A DNA stretch of 36,120 nt from an uncultured Halomicronema sp. (GCA_937899725.1 CALCCA010000142.1:1-36120); one strand, 5' to 3'. Numbered from the stretch's first letter, positions 8,487-17,704 are shown. The notes: generated from the sequence alone by a model not told the origin. Numbers and translations are program-made.

Positions 8487-11400
8487 ATGGCGCTATTTTC
8501 CATCGCCACGAATTTCATTAAACGCCCGGTACTCACGACAGTCTGCACCATCGTCATTTTGCTGGTGGGCGGCATTTGTATTCCTCTCTTGCCGGTGAAC
8601 TATCTGCCCGATATTTCGCCGATTCAGATTCAGGTGCGAGGCGCTTACACCGGGGCCGATGTCGAAACGGTAGAAAGTACCGTTACCACGATTTTAGAGC
8701 GGGACATTACCGGCGTTGAGGGCATGGACTACATGACCTCCCAAAGCTATGCCGGCACCAGCAGCATTTCGGTCTACTTTCCCACCGGGGTTAACAAAGA
8801 TATTAGCCAGGTCAACGTACAAAACCGGGTGGCCCAAGCCTTGCCGAAGTTACCCTCGCCGGTACAGCAGTTGGGGGTTTCGACCCGCGCCTCTTCTACC
8901 AGTATTTTGCTGGTGTATGGCATCTACGCCGAAGCCGGTGAGTACGACGATATCTTTATCAGTAACTATGTCGATCTCAACATCACCGACGTCTTGAAGC
9001 GGGTGCCTGGGGTCGGAGACGTGAGCGTCTTTGGCCTCAAACAAAATGCCATGCGCCTCTGGCTGGATCCCAACGCCCTTGCGGCCCGGCAACTAACAAT
9101 TTTAGATGTCAGTAATGCCCTCAAGTCGCAAAACGTTGTAGTCGGTGCGGGCTCTATTGGTCGAGAGCCGGTGCCTGAAGGCCAAAATTATGAATTGCCA
9201 ATTCGCATTAATGGTCGCTTTCAAGATGCGGCCGAGTTCGAAGATCTCGTGATCAAAACCCTGCCAGACGGCACGCTGATTCGGCTGCGTGACGTAGGCT
9301 ATGCCGAGTTGGGGGCAGAGAACTACATCAGTAATGCCTCGGTGAATGATCAGGCCGGGGTCGGTATCGGGATTTACCAGCTACCCGGGAGTAACGCGCT
9401 GGATGTGGGCGAAAATGTCAAGGCCGCAGTAGCTGAGCTCAGCGCCAGTTTTCCACCGGGATTGACCTCAGCCGTGGTGTATGACACGACGGAATTCATT
9501 CAGGTCTCAATTCAAGAGGTATTTATCACCCTACTACAAGCCATTGGCTTGGTGATTTTGGTGATTTTCATCTTTCTGCAAGATTGGCGCACGACGATCA
9601 TTCCGGCGGTGGCGATTCCCGTCTCGCTGATTGGGGCGCTCGGCTTTGCCTATATCTTTGGCTTCTCGTTGAACAGCTTGACGCTGTTTGGCTTGATTCT
9701 CGCTACGGGCTTGGTAGTGGATGACGCGATCGTGGTCGTAGAAGCGATTACGACCAAAATTAACGACGAGGGTCTGACGCCCAAGCAAGCTTCTATTGGC
9801 GTGATGGATGAAATTGGGGGAGCGATCGTCTCCACCTCGCTGGTACTGATGGCCGTGTTTATTCCCGTGGCGTTTTTTCCCGGTACCACGGGGCAGCTAT
9901 ACAAGCAATTCGCGTTGATCATTGCATTTTCAGTAGCGGTATCCACCTTTAACGCGTTAAGTTTCAGTCCGGCGATGTCAGCAATTTTGTTGCGATCGCA
10001 ATCTGAGGCAGCCGCCGACCAAGCCTCTGGCGGCGGGCCATTACGCTGGCTGTTCGATAAATTTAATCAAGGACTGGCGTGGGTTGCAGCCAAGTATAAA
10101 GCATCCGTTGCGGCCCTAATTCGTCTGCGGTACGTCGTCATGACGGTCTTTGTGGCCGGTCTGTTTGCCACGTTTTACATGTTTACGGCGGTGCCTGGTG
10201 GCTTCGTGCCCTCGGAAGATCAGGGGGTGATCATCGGTATTGTGCAAGCGCCCGATGGGGTCTCCGTGAGCTACACCGACAACGTCCTAGAATCAGTTGT
10301 CGAGACCCTGAAAGCAACCCCAGAAATTGAATCCTACTTTGTCGCCAGTGGCTCAGGTCTAGAAGGAGCGGGCCCAAACCAGGGCCTATTTTTCGCGAAG
10401 CTCACGCCTTGGGATGCTCGCACCGGGCCGGGCCAGACGGTCACCGGAGTGCTGCAACGCTTAAATGGGCAGTTTTTCCAAAATCAGGATGCCCGCGTGG
10501 TCGCCTTTAACCCGCCGCCGATTCCGGGCTTTAGCGCCACCGGAGAATCAGAACTGCAGCTGCAAGATCGAACTGGTGGGAGCTATACCATTGATGACTT
10601 CTTGGCTGGAGCCAATGAAATTTTGGCAGTCGCCAACCAAAAGCCCGCAATCGGTACCGCCTACACTCAGTTCACAGCGGGAACGCCCCAGTTAGAAATC
10701 GACATTGATCGCAATCAACTAGAGGCCCTCAACATTGATTTCCAGCAGGCGTTACAAACCATTGGGGCCTCGGTAGGGTCGCAATATGTCAACGACTTTG
10801 TCTTAGGCACCCGCAGCTACAAAGTCTACGTGCAGGCCGAGGGCGACTATCGTGATGCCCCCGATGATTTGGAATCCCTGTATGTGCGATCGCGATCGGG
10901 CCAAATGGTGCCAATGAGCAAGCTGGCAACAGTCACGCCGACCATTGGCCCACAGATCATCACTCACTACAACGGCTATCGCTCCATCAAATTTCAAATG
11001 AGCGAAGCAGCTGGCTACTCCAGCAGTCAGGCCCTAGCGGCGATGGATGAGGCCTTGGACGAAACGCCCCAGCAGGGCTTGGCGGCCGACTGGATTGGCC
11101 TGGCCAAAGAACAATTGGCGGCAGGCAGTTTGGGCGCACTGGTGTTCCTCTTTGGCATCATCATGGTGTTCCTCACCTTGGCGGCCCAATACGAGAGCTA
11201 TATTGACCCCATCATCATTCTGCTAACGGTGCCCCTGGCCATGCTCGGCGCGTTGTCCTTCATTGCAGCTCGTGGTCTGAACAACGACGTGTATGTGCAA
11301 GTAGCCCTGGTGATGCTAATTGGCTTAGCAAGTAAAAACGCCATTCTGATTGTGGAATTTGCCAATCAGTCACGGGAAATCGGCCTCACCATCGTTCAGT

Positions 11401-11792
11401 CAGCGCAAAGAGCGGCAGAAGAGCGGTTCCGCCCAATTTTAATGACGGCCATTTCATCCCTGGTAGGTTTCTTTCCCCTAGTGATTGCCACCGGGGCGGG
11501 CTCAGCTTCGCGCTGGGCCATTGGGACGGCCCTCTTTGGCGGCTTGTTGGTAGCCACGGTACTCAGCTTTCTCGTGGTACCGGTGCTGTATGTGGTGATC
11601 AAAAGCCTGGAAGCGCAGTTCCTCGGCGGCCAAAAGCCCCCGAGGAATCCCGATAACAGCAGCTCTGGTAACGGCTTGGTGACTAATCCTGATGGCACCT
11701 TAACCTTGCCCTCTCCCAACGACACGGGCACTCATACCGAAACTGAGAGTCCAGCACCCACCCAGTTTCAGGAAGGTGACAACCCCGCTTAG
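8487..11792 (+). CDS. AcrB-type RND efflux transporter (HAE1 family)
   Basis: This is the proton-driven inner-membrane pump of a tripartite efflux system. The open frame runs from 8427, inside the adaptor gene, but the ATG at 8487 has GAGAGG 6 bp upstream and gives the family's normal start (MALFSIATNFIKRPVLTTV), so about 1101 aa. The proton-relay residues are present: D412/D413 in GLVVDDAIVVVEA and K950 in LIGLASKNAILIVEF. Other family blocks include LPVNYLPDISPIQIQVRGAY after the first helix, NVQNRVAQALPKLP, and the second-half start VVMTVFVAGLFATFYMF with VPGGFVPSEDQG. The last ~60 residues form a Ser/Thr/Pro/Asn-rich tail longer than in AcrB. Genes for adaptor, pump and a small membrane protein are co-directional with gaps of 10-16 bp. 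Confidence 0.95.
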   Translation: MALFSIATNFIKRPVLTTVCTIVILLVGGICIPLLPVNYLPDISPIQIQVRGAYTGADVETVESTVTTILERDITGVEGMDYMTSQSYAGTSSISVYFPTGVNKDISQVNVQNRVAQALPKLPSPVQQLGVSTRASSTSILLVYGIYAEAGEYDDIFISNYVDLNITDVLKRVPGVGDVSVFGLKQNAMRLWLDPNALAARQLTILDVSNALKSQNVVVGAGSIGREPVPEGQNYELPIRINGRFQDAAEFEDLVIKTLPDGTLIRLRDVGYAELGAENYISNASVNDQAGVGIGIYQLPGSNALDVGENVKAAVAELSASFPPGLTSAVVYDTTEFIQVSIQEVFITLLQAIGLVILVIFIFLQDWRTTIIPAVAIPVSLIGALGFAYIFGFSLNSLTLFGLILATGLVVDDAIVVVEAITTKINDEGLTPKQASIGVMDEIGGAIVSTSLVLMAVFIPVAFFPGTTGQLYKQFALIIAFSVAVSTFNALSFSPAMSAILLRSQSEAAADQASGGGPLRWLFDKFNQGLAWVAAKYKASVAALIRLRYVVMTVFVAGLFATFYMFTAVPGGFVPSEDQGVIIGIVQAPDGVSVSYTDNVLESVVETLKATPEIESYFVASGSGLEGAGPNQGLFFAKLTPWDARTGPGQTVTGVLQRLNGQFFQNQDARVVAFNPPPIPGFSATGESELQLQDRTGGSYTIDDFLAGANEILAVANQKPAIGTAYTQFTAGTPQLEIDIDRNQLEALNIDFQQALQTIGASVGSQYVNDFVLGTRSYKVYVQAEGDYRDAPDDLESLYVRSRSGQMVPMSKLATVTPTIGPQIITHYNGYRSIKFQMSEAAGYSSSQALAAMDEALDETPQQGLAADWIGLAKEQLAAGSLGALVFLFGIIMVFLTLAAQYESYIDPIIILLTVPLAMLGALSFIAARGLNNDVYVQVALVMLIGLASKNAILIVEFANQSREIGLTIVQSAQRAAEERFRPILMTAISSLVGFFPLVIATGAGSASRWAIGTALFGGLLVATVLSFLVVPVLYVVIKSLEAQFLGGQKPPRNPDNSSSGNGLVTNPDGTLTLPSPNDTGTHTETESPAPTQFQEGDNPA

Positions 11793-11802
11793 GAGGTGAC
11801 GG

Positions 11803-12057
11803 ATGAACTGGCGCAGAATGTTTTATACCGGCCTGATGAATACCATCATTGGCATCGGCCTGGGGCTAGTGATGGCAAACATTGCCGCGTCGCCTTACAC
11901 CAGTCGCAGCTATCAAAATCTCGATCGCCTTTATATGATCATCGGCGGCGGCGGTGGCTTTGCCCTCGGCTGGAGCTGGGAAGGCTTGCGGCAGCTCAAA
12001 GAAAAGCGCGATCGCGAAGAGCGCGAACTTTCACAATCAGCTCAGTCAGAAGATTAA
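11803..12057 (+). CDS. Small membrane protein in the RND operon
   Basis: An 84-aa protein with an excellent ribosome binding site: AGGAGG at 11791-11796, then ATG at 11803. The Shine-Dalgarno overlaps the pump's stop codon, so translational coupling is likely. Two hydrophobic helices are visible: FYTGLMNTIIGIGLGLVMAN (residues ~7-26) and LYMIIGGGGGFALGWSWEGL (~43-62). A strongly charged C-terminal tail follows (LKEKRDREERELSQSAQSED). I know no named family. By position it may be an accessory subunit or regulator of the pump, as small membrane proteins can be in other RND systems; that is inference. A longer overlapping +1 frame (11796-12137) is a shadow. Confidence 0.8.
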   Translation: MNWRRMFYTGLMNTIIGIGLGLVMANIAASPYTSRSYQNLDRLYMIIGGGGGFALGWSWEGLRQLKEKRDREERELSQSAQSED

Positions 12058-12183
12058 TATTGGCCAGTGGCGGTCGCCCATCCGGCAGCGAAATCACAGT
12101 GAAATTTCACATAGGACTTACGCAGAAGCCATTTTAAGAGAAGGATGCTTGAGCTGCTGACAAAGATAGTGGGCGTTGCTTAA

Positions 12184-12440
12184 TCAAGAGATGAATCTTG
12201 GCGGAACTGGAACCTCGTCGAACTTGAGGTAGTGAAGCAACAACCGAACCGAGTGCGCCAGCATTGCTACGGACTTGGAATAGCAAAGGGTCTTGCGATG
12301 CAGGCGAGCGAGATCGTGACGTAAGCGCGTATTTTCACCTTCCACCCGAGTCATGTACGTCTTGCTGACAATTTGGTCGCCCGCTGGAATAAAGCCGGGA
12401 TAGACCGACCAGCCATCAGTGACATAGAAATAGCATTGCG
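12184..12440 (-). pseudogene. IS1-family transposase, C-terminal fragment
   Basis: Conceptual translation from the insertion point reads CYFYVTDGWSVYPGFIPAGD, then QIVSKTYMTRVEGENTRLRH and LARLHRKTLCYSKSV, ending PVPPRFIS and a TGA. The second Asp (VTDGW) and the Glu (VEGENTRLRH) of the catalytic DDE set are intact. The fragment has no start codon of its own because the IS256-type element separates it from the N-terminal half. It cannot be expressed as a full transposase. Confidence 0.85.
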
Positions 12441-13736
12441 TTAGTGTCCCGATTTATTCGCCACCGAAGGGCGGTCATGTTTGGCATGTTCTAGTTGTCT
12501 GACTAGAAAGAAGAGAGCAAGGCAGCTTTGTTCATTGGGAAACGCCCCGACTTCATCGGCCTTAGCCCGGAATTCTCGAAAGAACCGTTCGAGTGGATTG
12601 GTGGTGCGGACAAAACGATGCCAAGTGTCATCGAGTTGATAAAAGGTAAAGGTCCGCTCTAGTCCCCATTCAAAGGCATGGATCGCATCGGGCTCAAGGT
12701 CTTGCCACTGATTGATAAACGCCTGCTGGCGCTGCTGTGCGGCCTCGTAGGTCGGCGCATCATAGATTTCATCAGCCTCCTTGAAGAGATCGGATTTACG
12801 CTGTTGCTTCGCGGTTTGGCGCTCCAGTGGCTGACCTTGCTCATCGGTGGTGGGCAAGTGTCGATACTTCAAGTAGGGGGCCATGCCGCGCACTTTATGG
12901 GTCATGCAGCGCTGTTGTTGGGTCTGAGGCAGGGTTTTGGCCATTGCCGCCAGTAACCCTTTGGTCCCATCGCTGACGACCACTTGGACCGTTTCCGGGT
13001 CGAGGCCACGGGCCATTAAGTGCTCAAAGAGGGATTGCCAGGCAGTGGTATCCTCTTGCTGAGCGATTTCGTAATGCAGCATTTCATGGGTGCCATCCGG
13101 CCACACCGCCATCACGGCCAAAATCACTCGGTCTTGGGCTTGGCGCACCTGGCGCTGATGACCCGAACGGTCAACTTTAACCGCCCCACTCGTGTACTGA
13201 ATCTCCACCCACACGCCATCCACAATGAGGACATTGGGCGTTTGCTCAATACGCGATTGACGCTCGGCTAGCATGCGCTCATGAACCCTCAGAGTGACTT
13301 GGTTGACAGCGTTGCGCTATAACACCTGACCCAACTGCCAGGATAGGAGCACCTGGAGATCCCGCCTCGAAAGCCCCAGCACATACAGATAGCACACCCA
13401 GTCGAGAAACCCCTGAACCCCTCGTTGGTAGCGCTCCAGGATTTGCCAAGCCCGCTCTCGATTGCGCGCCCGCAGTTTCGGCACTAGCAGCTCATCAATG
13501 CGGCCGTACTGAGTATCGACCACCCGACGGTAATAGCCTGAACGACGGGGTCTCAACTCCCCAAAGCCTTCCAACTCCTGCTTTAATTCTTCCACCAAGG
13601 CCGATTCCAACACCGCCTTCACCGTCTTCACCACGCTACTGCGGAGTTCCGCTTCTAAACTCTCGTTCAGCGATTGTTGAAACGTTTGGCTTGGGATGCG
13701 TTGGATTTCCTCGGTGCGTTCGGCTACGGTCGACAT
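12441..13736 (-). pseudogene. IS256-family (mutator-type) transposase with an in-frame TAG
   Basis: An ATG at 13736, preceded by AGGAG 9 nt upstream, opens a 139-residue N-terminal part ending in QLGQVL. A TAG at 13317-13319 follows, and the same frame then continues without shift (RNAVNQVTLRVHERM...) to 12441. Without that codon the protein would be about 430 aa, full length for the family. The catalytic DDE region lies after the stop: VDGVWVEIQY, VVVSDGTKGLLAAM and TNPLERFFREFRAK. The last two blocks are the mutator-family signature. An internal ATG at 13274 could start only the C-terminal 277 aa. The element is probably inactive, unless the TAG is read through or is a sequencing error. Confidence 0.85.
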
Positions 13737-13821
13737 GGTAGATCACTCCTGAGCGGCGGTAACCTACTTCTATCGCCTTTTGCAAGTGCGATTGTTCATG
13801 GCGAATAACTAAGGACACTAA
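12441..13821 (-). mobile_element. IS256-family insertion sequence, 1381 bp, inserted in an IS1-family gene
   Basis: The ends carry 23-bp imperfect inverted repeats (20/23 identical): 12441-12463 begins TTAGTGTCC, and 13799-13821 is its reverse complement partner. Both ends also share TTATTCGCCA. The element contains one transposase frame on the minus strand and nothing else. Its outermost three bases supply the transposase stop codon (TAA). The flanking CATTGC repeat is 6 bp, shorter than the 8-9 bp usual for the family; one mismatch would extend it to 7. Confidence 0.88.
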
Positions 13822-14274
13822 CATTGCCAACTTGCCACTCGTGCCCAGAGCGGCTGAAACGTCTTGGCACTATGGTCACCGAGCACCCAACCCAAAATCC
13901 CTTGGCGAAAGTGGTCAACGGCCGTCCACAGCCAAATTTTGTTTTTGTGTGCCCACAAAAGTTTCCCACTCGTCGAGTTCGCCGACCTCAGGCGTCGTTT
14001 CCGGGTCGTAAGCATCGGGGAGGTATGCGCCCACTTGTTTGACCCAGGTGATCACCGTCGTATGGTGCACCCCTTTGACCCGTTCGATCGCTCTAAAACC
14101 TCGACCATTGACATAGAGTGTGAGGCATTCTCGTCTGAGCTCATCGCTGTACCCGCGGTGAGGCTCATAGGCGTCGATAAATTGACGGCCACAAGCCACA
14201 CAGATGTGGTTTTGCTTACCTTTTCTTTGACCATTCTTACGGATGTGAGTCGCTCCGCACTCTGGACATGGCAT
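13822..14274 (-). pseudogene. IS1-family transposase, N-terminal fragment with frameshift
   Basis: The ATG at 14274 opens a zinc-ribbon (CPECGATHIRKNGQ, then ICVACGRQF: two CxxC pairs), followed by a helix-turn-helix region (GRGFRAIERVKGVHHTTVI) and ELDEWETFVG. At about 13946 the frame breaks. The family sequence continues one frame over as HKNKIWLWTAVDHF (first catalytic Asp) and GILGWVLGDHSAKTFQPLW, ending WQC where the IS256-type element begins. The break lies in an A-rich stretch (ACACAAAAACAAAA) and fits loss of one base there. The shift needed is not the -1 step used in programmed frameshifting of classical IS1, so I read it as a mutation. Confidence 0.82.
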
Positions 14275-14302
14275 CGCAAATTACCCTGGTTCATCTCCTA
14301 AT

Positions 14303-14476
14303 CAATAGTCCGGACAGTTTTGCTAACGAAGCTATAAGGCTTACAGGGCAATCATCCCAGCAACTGCCTATTTAAATCAAAGTTAGCTTTCAGGCCGACA
14401 TTGATTTAAATACTTCTAGCAACGAAGGCTCTACATTACAGGCGATGTGAGGAGCAGATTTCTGTCCGGAGTATTG
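14303..14476. repeat. Small structure bounded by 15-bp inverted repeats
   Basis: CAATAGTCCGGACAG (14303-14317) and its near-exact reverse complement (14462-14476; 14 of 15) bound 144 bp of noncoding DNA. CTAAT lies just outside on both sides (14298-14302; 14478-14482, one base further out). Inside is a second, perfect inverted repeat: TATTTAAATCAA at 14369-14380 and 14401-14412. Together these look like a MITE or a short element remnant. The left repeat could alternatively belong to the IS1-family end. Confidence 0.4.
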
Positions 14477-14481
14477 CCTAA

Positions 14482-15024
14482 TTATGCAACGCCAAAAATG
14501 CCTTCACCGATCTACGCCCCTTAGCTGATTTGAACCGCTTGAGATCGCTCCATCTTGCGGGCAATCACCTCGTCGATATCGCGCCCTTAACTAGTCTCAC
14601 CCAGTTGCAAGCACTCGACTTGAGCTGCAATGACCTCAGCGATCTCACTCCCCTCACGAGCTTGACTCACTTAACAAGGCTGAATCTGCGTAACAATCAG
14701 CTCGTTGATCTGACGCCCCTCGCCCGTCTCACCCAGTTGACCGAACTGAATCTCCATAACAATCAAATTGCTGATGTGACGCCCCTCGCGAGCCTCAGCA
14801 ACTTAAAAAAGCTAGATCTGGGCATCAACCAAATTGCTGACGTGACGCCCCTCGCGAGCCTGACTCACTTAAAAAGCCTGAACCTGAGCATCAATCAAGT
14901 GACCGACGTCGCGCCCTTAGTCAATCTGCAACATCTGACCGAGCTTGGGCTGTTTTGTAACCCGCTTAATCCGTTGGCACGGCTGCAGATGCACTGGTTA
15001 GTCAGAACTATCCGCCATCTCTAA
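14482..15024 (+). pseudogene. Leucine-rich repeat protein, 5'-truncated
   Basis: The frame encodes six tandem 22-residue leucine-rich repeats of internalin type (e.g. THLTRLNLRNNQLVDLTPLA, SNLKKLDLGINQIADVTPLA) and ends in a cap, TELGLFCNPLNPLARLQMH. Such domains bind proteins. The repeats run upstream past the only usable start (TTG at 14530): NAFTDLRPLADL is already part of an earlier repeat, and the frame opens only at 14482, next to the inverted-repeat structure and the broken insertion sequences. No signal peptide or effector domain remains. I infer loss of the 5' part through mobile-element activity. A TTG-initiated 164-aa protein cannot be excluded. Confidence 0.7.
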
Positions 15025-15235
15025 GCACATTGCGTTATCAGGAGGTACTTGACCGAACCAAATCATGTCGTGTCGCTTGACCCGTGGCCCTGACTTGGCA
15101 TCAGGGCTGGCGCGATCGCCCCTACTCAATGAACGCACCACGCCAATACGTACTTCACATCTGAAATCAACTGGATGGCGGCGATGTTGACACAGTGATT
15201 GTCTGATTCGAGATTAACCAACTTGGAGGGTTAAC

Positions 15236-15892
15236 ATGACTATCTCAAAAATTGATCGCCCTTTGCTTCTGTTGTTTCTGGGTTGCATCACCGCTGGCCT
15301 GACTGGTCAGGCGAGGGCGACCACACCCGCTGTCACCCTACTACCCACCTCCCCAGCCTTGGGTGCAGTCTTACTCCCTGCCGTTGAAACGCAAGCGACC
15401 TTCCTCGCCAACCTGCCCACGCCTGTTGAGGCTCAAGCCGCTGGCGGAGAACCAACACATGATGCCGAAAAATGCTTTGTGATGCTGGCCTACGATCCGG
15501 AGGACACCTCAGTCAATCTGCGTGACCAGCCCGACGGCAACATTGTCACCGGGCTACCCAACTTTACGCCCTTGGGGATTCATACCGGGCCAGCGCTTGT
15601 TGAACCTGGGTGGAATTTTATTCATGTTTTAGAGCCAGACCGATCGGCATACTGGCAGTCGGGATATATCTGGCATGAACTCATTCGCCGCACGCACTAT
15701 CAGGTCGCAGACCCTCAAGACAGTACTGTCAACTTTCGCCAGTCGCCTGATGGCCCCGTGATCGATACGCTAGCCAATGGGACGGAAGTGCGGTTTATGG
15801 GTGAAGCAGGCACCTGGACTCAGGTCGAACTCGCCGATCATCGAACCGGCTATGTCGCCACGGCCTTACTGACTGACCCCAGCTGTTTCTAG
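15236..15892 (+). CDS. Secreted protein with two SH3-like domains
   Basis: A 218-aa protein with a clear Shine-Dalgarno (GGAGGG, 15225-15230) before ATG 15236. The N terminus is a signal peptide (MTISKIDRPLLLLFLGCITA, cleavage near ARA-TT). Two bacterial SH3-type repeats follow: the first has SVNLRDQPDGNIVTGLP and ends WQSGYIWHELI; the second has STVNFRQSPDGPVIDTLANG and ends TGYVATALL. Such domains bind cell-wall peptides or act as targeting modules. There is no hydrolase domain. Cysteines at CFVMLAY and at the end (DPSCF) could form a disulfide. The role is probably envelope-associated. It is a single gene 178 bp upstream of prfC. Confidence 0.78.
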   Translation: MTISKIDRPLLLLFLGCITAGLTGQARATTPAVTLLPTSPALGAVLLPAVETQATFLANLPTPVEAQAAGGEPTHDAEKCFVMLAYDPEDTSVNLRDQPDGNIVTGLPNFTPLGIHTGPALVEPGWNFIHVLEPDRSAYWQSGYIWHELIRRTHYQVADPQDSTVNFRQSPDGPVIDTLANGTEVRFMGEAGTWTQVELADHRTGYVATALLTDPSCF

Positions 15893-16069
15893 GCATTTCG
15901 AGTCGTCTACCTTTGACGACGCAAACTCTCATTTTTGGGCTTGACAGAACACTCGGGCTTTGATGCAGAGAGGCTGATTCCAGGCCAATCTTTGACTTTG
16001 GAAAAGTCCAAATGCTTCGCCTAAGATGAAAGGATAGGTAATCCGCCTCCCTTATTTTTTGACGCGTTT

Positions 16070-17704
16070 ATGGCCACATCGTTAGTCTCTCCAGAAGTTT
16101 TAACCGAGGAAGTTGAGAAGCGCCGCAATTTTGCGATCATCTCTCACCCCGACGCCGGTAAAACCACCCTGACTGAAAAACTCTTGCTCTATGGAGGCGC
16201 GATTCACGAAGCGGGGGCGGTCAAAGCACGCCGAGCCCAGCGGCACGCCACCTCTGATTGGATGGAAATGGAGCAGCAGCGCGGCATCTCGATCACCTCA
16301 ACTGTGCTGCAGTTTGACTATCGCGACTATCGCATCAACCTGCTCGATACTCCCGGCCACCAAGACTTTAGTGAAGATACCTATCGCACCTTGGCCGCTG
16401 CCGATAACGCGGTGATGCTAGAAGATGCGGCGAAAGGTTTGGAGCCCCAAACCCGCAAACTGTTTGAAGTTTGCCGCATGCGATCGCTCCCGATCTTTAC
16501 CTTCTTCAACAAGATGGATCGTCCAGCGCGCGAACCGCTAGAACTGCTCGACGAAATTGAGCGTGAATTGGGTCTGCAAACCTATGCGGTCAATTGGCCG
16601 ATTGGCATGGGCGAGCAGTTTCGTGGCGTGTTTGACCGGCGCAAGCGCCAGTTTCACCTATTTGAGCGCAATGCCCACGGCAGCAAAGAAGCGGCGAAAG
16701 TCGTGCTCGATATGGGCGATCCCAGAATTGAAGACCTAGTGGATCAAGACCTTTACTACCAGTTCAAAGAAGAACTGGAGATGATTGAAGAACTCGGGTC
16801 GGCACTCGACCTGGAGGCGATTCATGCCGGTCAGCTGACGCCGGTCTTTTTTGGTAGCGCCATGACCAACTTTGGTGTGCAGCTATTTTTAGACGCCTTT
16901 TTGGATTATGCGCTCAAGCCCGGTGCTCGTAGCAGCAGCCAAGGCGACATCGAACCCACCACCGAAGACTTTACCGGATTCGTCTTTAAGCTCCAGGCCA
17001 ACATGGATCCGAAACACCGCGATCGCGTCGCCTTTATCCGCGTGTGCTCCGGCAAGTTTGAAAAAGACATGGTGGTCAACCATGCGCGATCGGGCAAGAA
17101 TGTCCGTCTGTCTCACCCTCAAAAGCTCTTTGCCCAGGGCCGCGAGTCCCTAGAAGAGGCGTTTCCGGGTGATGTGATCGGCCTCAATAATCCCGGCGTG
17201 TTTGCGATCGGGGATACAATTTATCAGGGCCAAAAGCTGGAGTATGAGGGCATTCCCTGCTTTTCTCCTGAGCTGTTTGCCTTTTTGAGAAATCCCAATC
17301 CCTCCAAGTTCAAGCAGTTTCACAAGGGTGTTACCGAACTGCGCGAAGAGGGGGCAGTGCAAATCATGTTCTCAGCGGATGAGGCCAAGCGCGACCCCAT
17401 TCTGGCCGCCGTCGGACAGCTGCAGTTTGAGGTGGTGCAGTTCCGCCTCAAAAACGAGTACAACGTTGACACTCGTCTAGAACCCTTGCCCTACAGCGTT
17501 GCTCGTTGGGTGGAGGGCGGTTGGGAAGCCCTGGAAAAGGCGGGCCGACTGTTCAACACCACCACAGTCAAAGACAGCTGGGGTCGCCCCGTTCTCTTGT
17601 TCCGCAATGAATGGAACGTGGGCCAAATTGAAGCCGATCACCCCGAACTCAAGCTCCGCAATACGGCCCCCGTCGCTGCCGGTCAGCAGGTCGAAGATTT
17701 GTAG
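16070..17704 (+). CDS. prfC: Peptide chain release factor 3
   Basis: RF3 is a translational GTPase that recycles RF1/RF2 from the ribosome after termination. The 544-aa length fits (E. coli 529). GTP-binding motifs are in order: [15 protein letters not shown] (P-loop), [13 protein letters not shown] (switch I region), DTPGHQDF (G3) and NKMDR (G4). RF3-specific blocks include the start [32 protein letters not shown] and [20 protein letters not shown]. The C-terminal part carries [18 protein letters not shown]. The G3-G4 segment reads [14 protein letters not shown], where VIDAAKG is usual, so it has a mild substitution. ATG start at 16070. Transcribed alone as far as can be seen. Confidence 0.97.
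   Translation: MATSLVSPEVLTEEVEKRRNFAIISHPDAGKTTLTEKLLLYGGAIHEAGAVKARRAQRHATSDWMEMEQQRGISITSTVLQFDYRDYRINLLDTPGHQDFSEDTYRTLAAADNAVMLEDAAKGLEPQTRKLFEVCRMRSLPIFTFFNKMDRPAREPLELLDEIERELGLQTYAVNWPIGMGEQFRGVFDRRKRQFHLFERNAHGSKEAAKVVLDMGDPRIEDLVDQDLYYQFKEELEMIEELGSALDLEAIHAGQLTPVFFGSAMTNFGVQLFLDAFLDYALKPGARSSSQGDIEPTTEDFTGFVFKLQANMDPKHRDRVAFIRVCSGKFEKDMVVNHARSGKNVRLSHPQKLFAQGRESLEEAFPGDVIGLNNPGVFAIGDTIYQGQKLEYEGIPCFSPELFAFLRNPNPSKFKQFHKGVTELREEGAVQIMFSADEAKRDPILAAVGQLQFEVVQFRLKNEYNVDTRLEPLPYSVARWVEGGWEALEKAGRLFNTTTVKDSWGRPVLLFRNEWNVGQIEADHPELKLRNTAPVAAGQQVEDL

Larger units (their letters stand above)
12184..14274 (-). mobile_element. IS1-family element remnant split by an IS256-family element
   Basis: The transposase coding sequence runs from ATG at 14274 to TGA at 12184-12186, interrupted by the 1381-bp IS256-type element at 12441-13821. 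Removing the insertion joins the residues WQC before it to CYFYVTDGW after it, giving about 234 codons, a normal IS1-family size. CATTGC on both sides of the insertion (12434-12439 and 13822-13827) is the likely target duplication. I could not identify the outer inverted repeats of the IS1 element, so the span given is only that of its gene. Confidence 0.85.

Noticed and set aside
12058-12183. Outer end of the IS1-family element, e.g. at ATAGGACTTACGCA
   Set aside because: This motif has no matching inverted partner beyond 14274, so the outer ends were left undefined.
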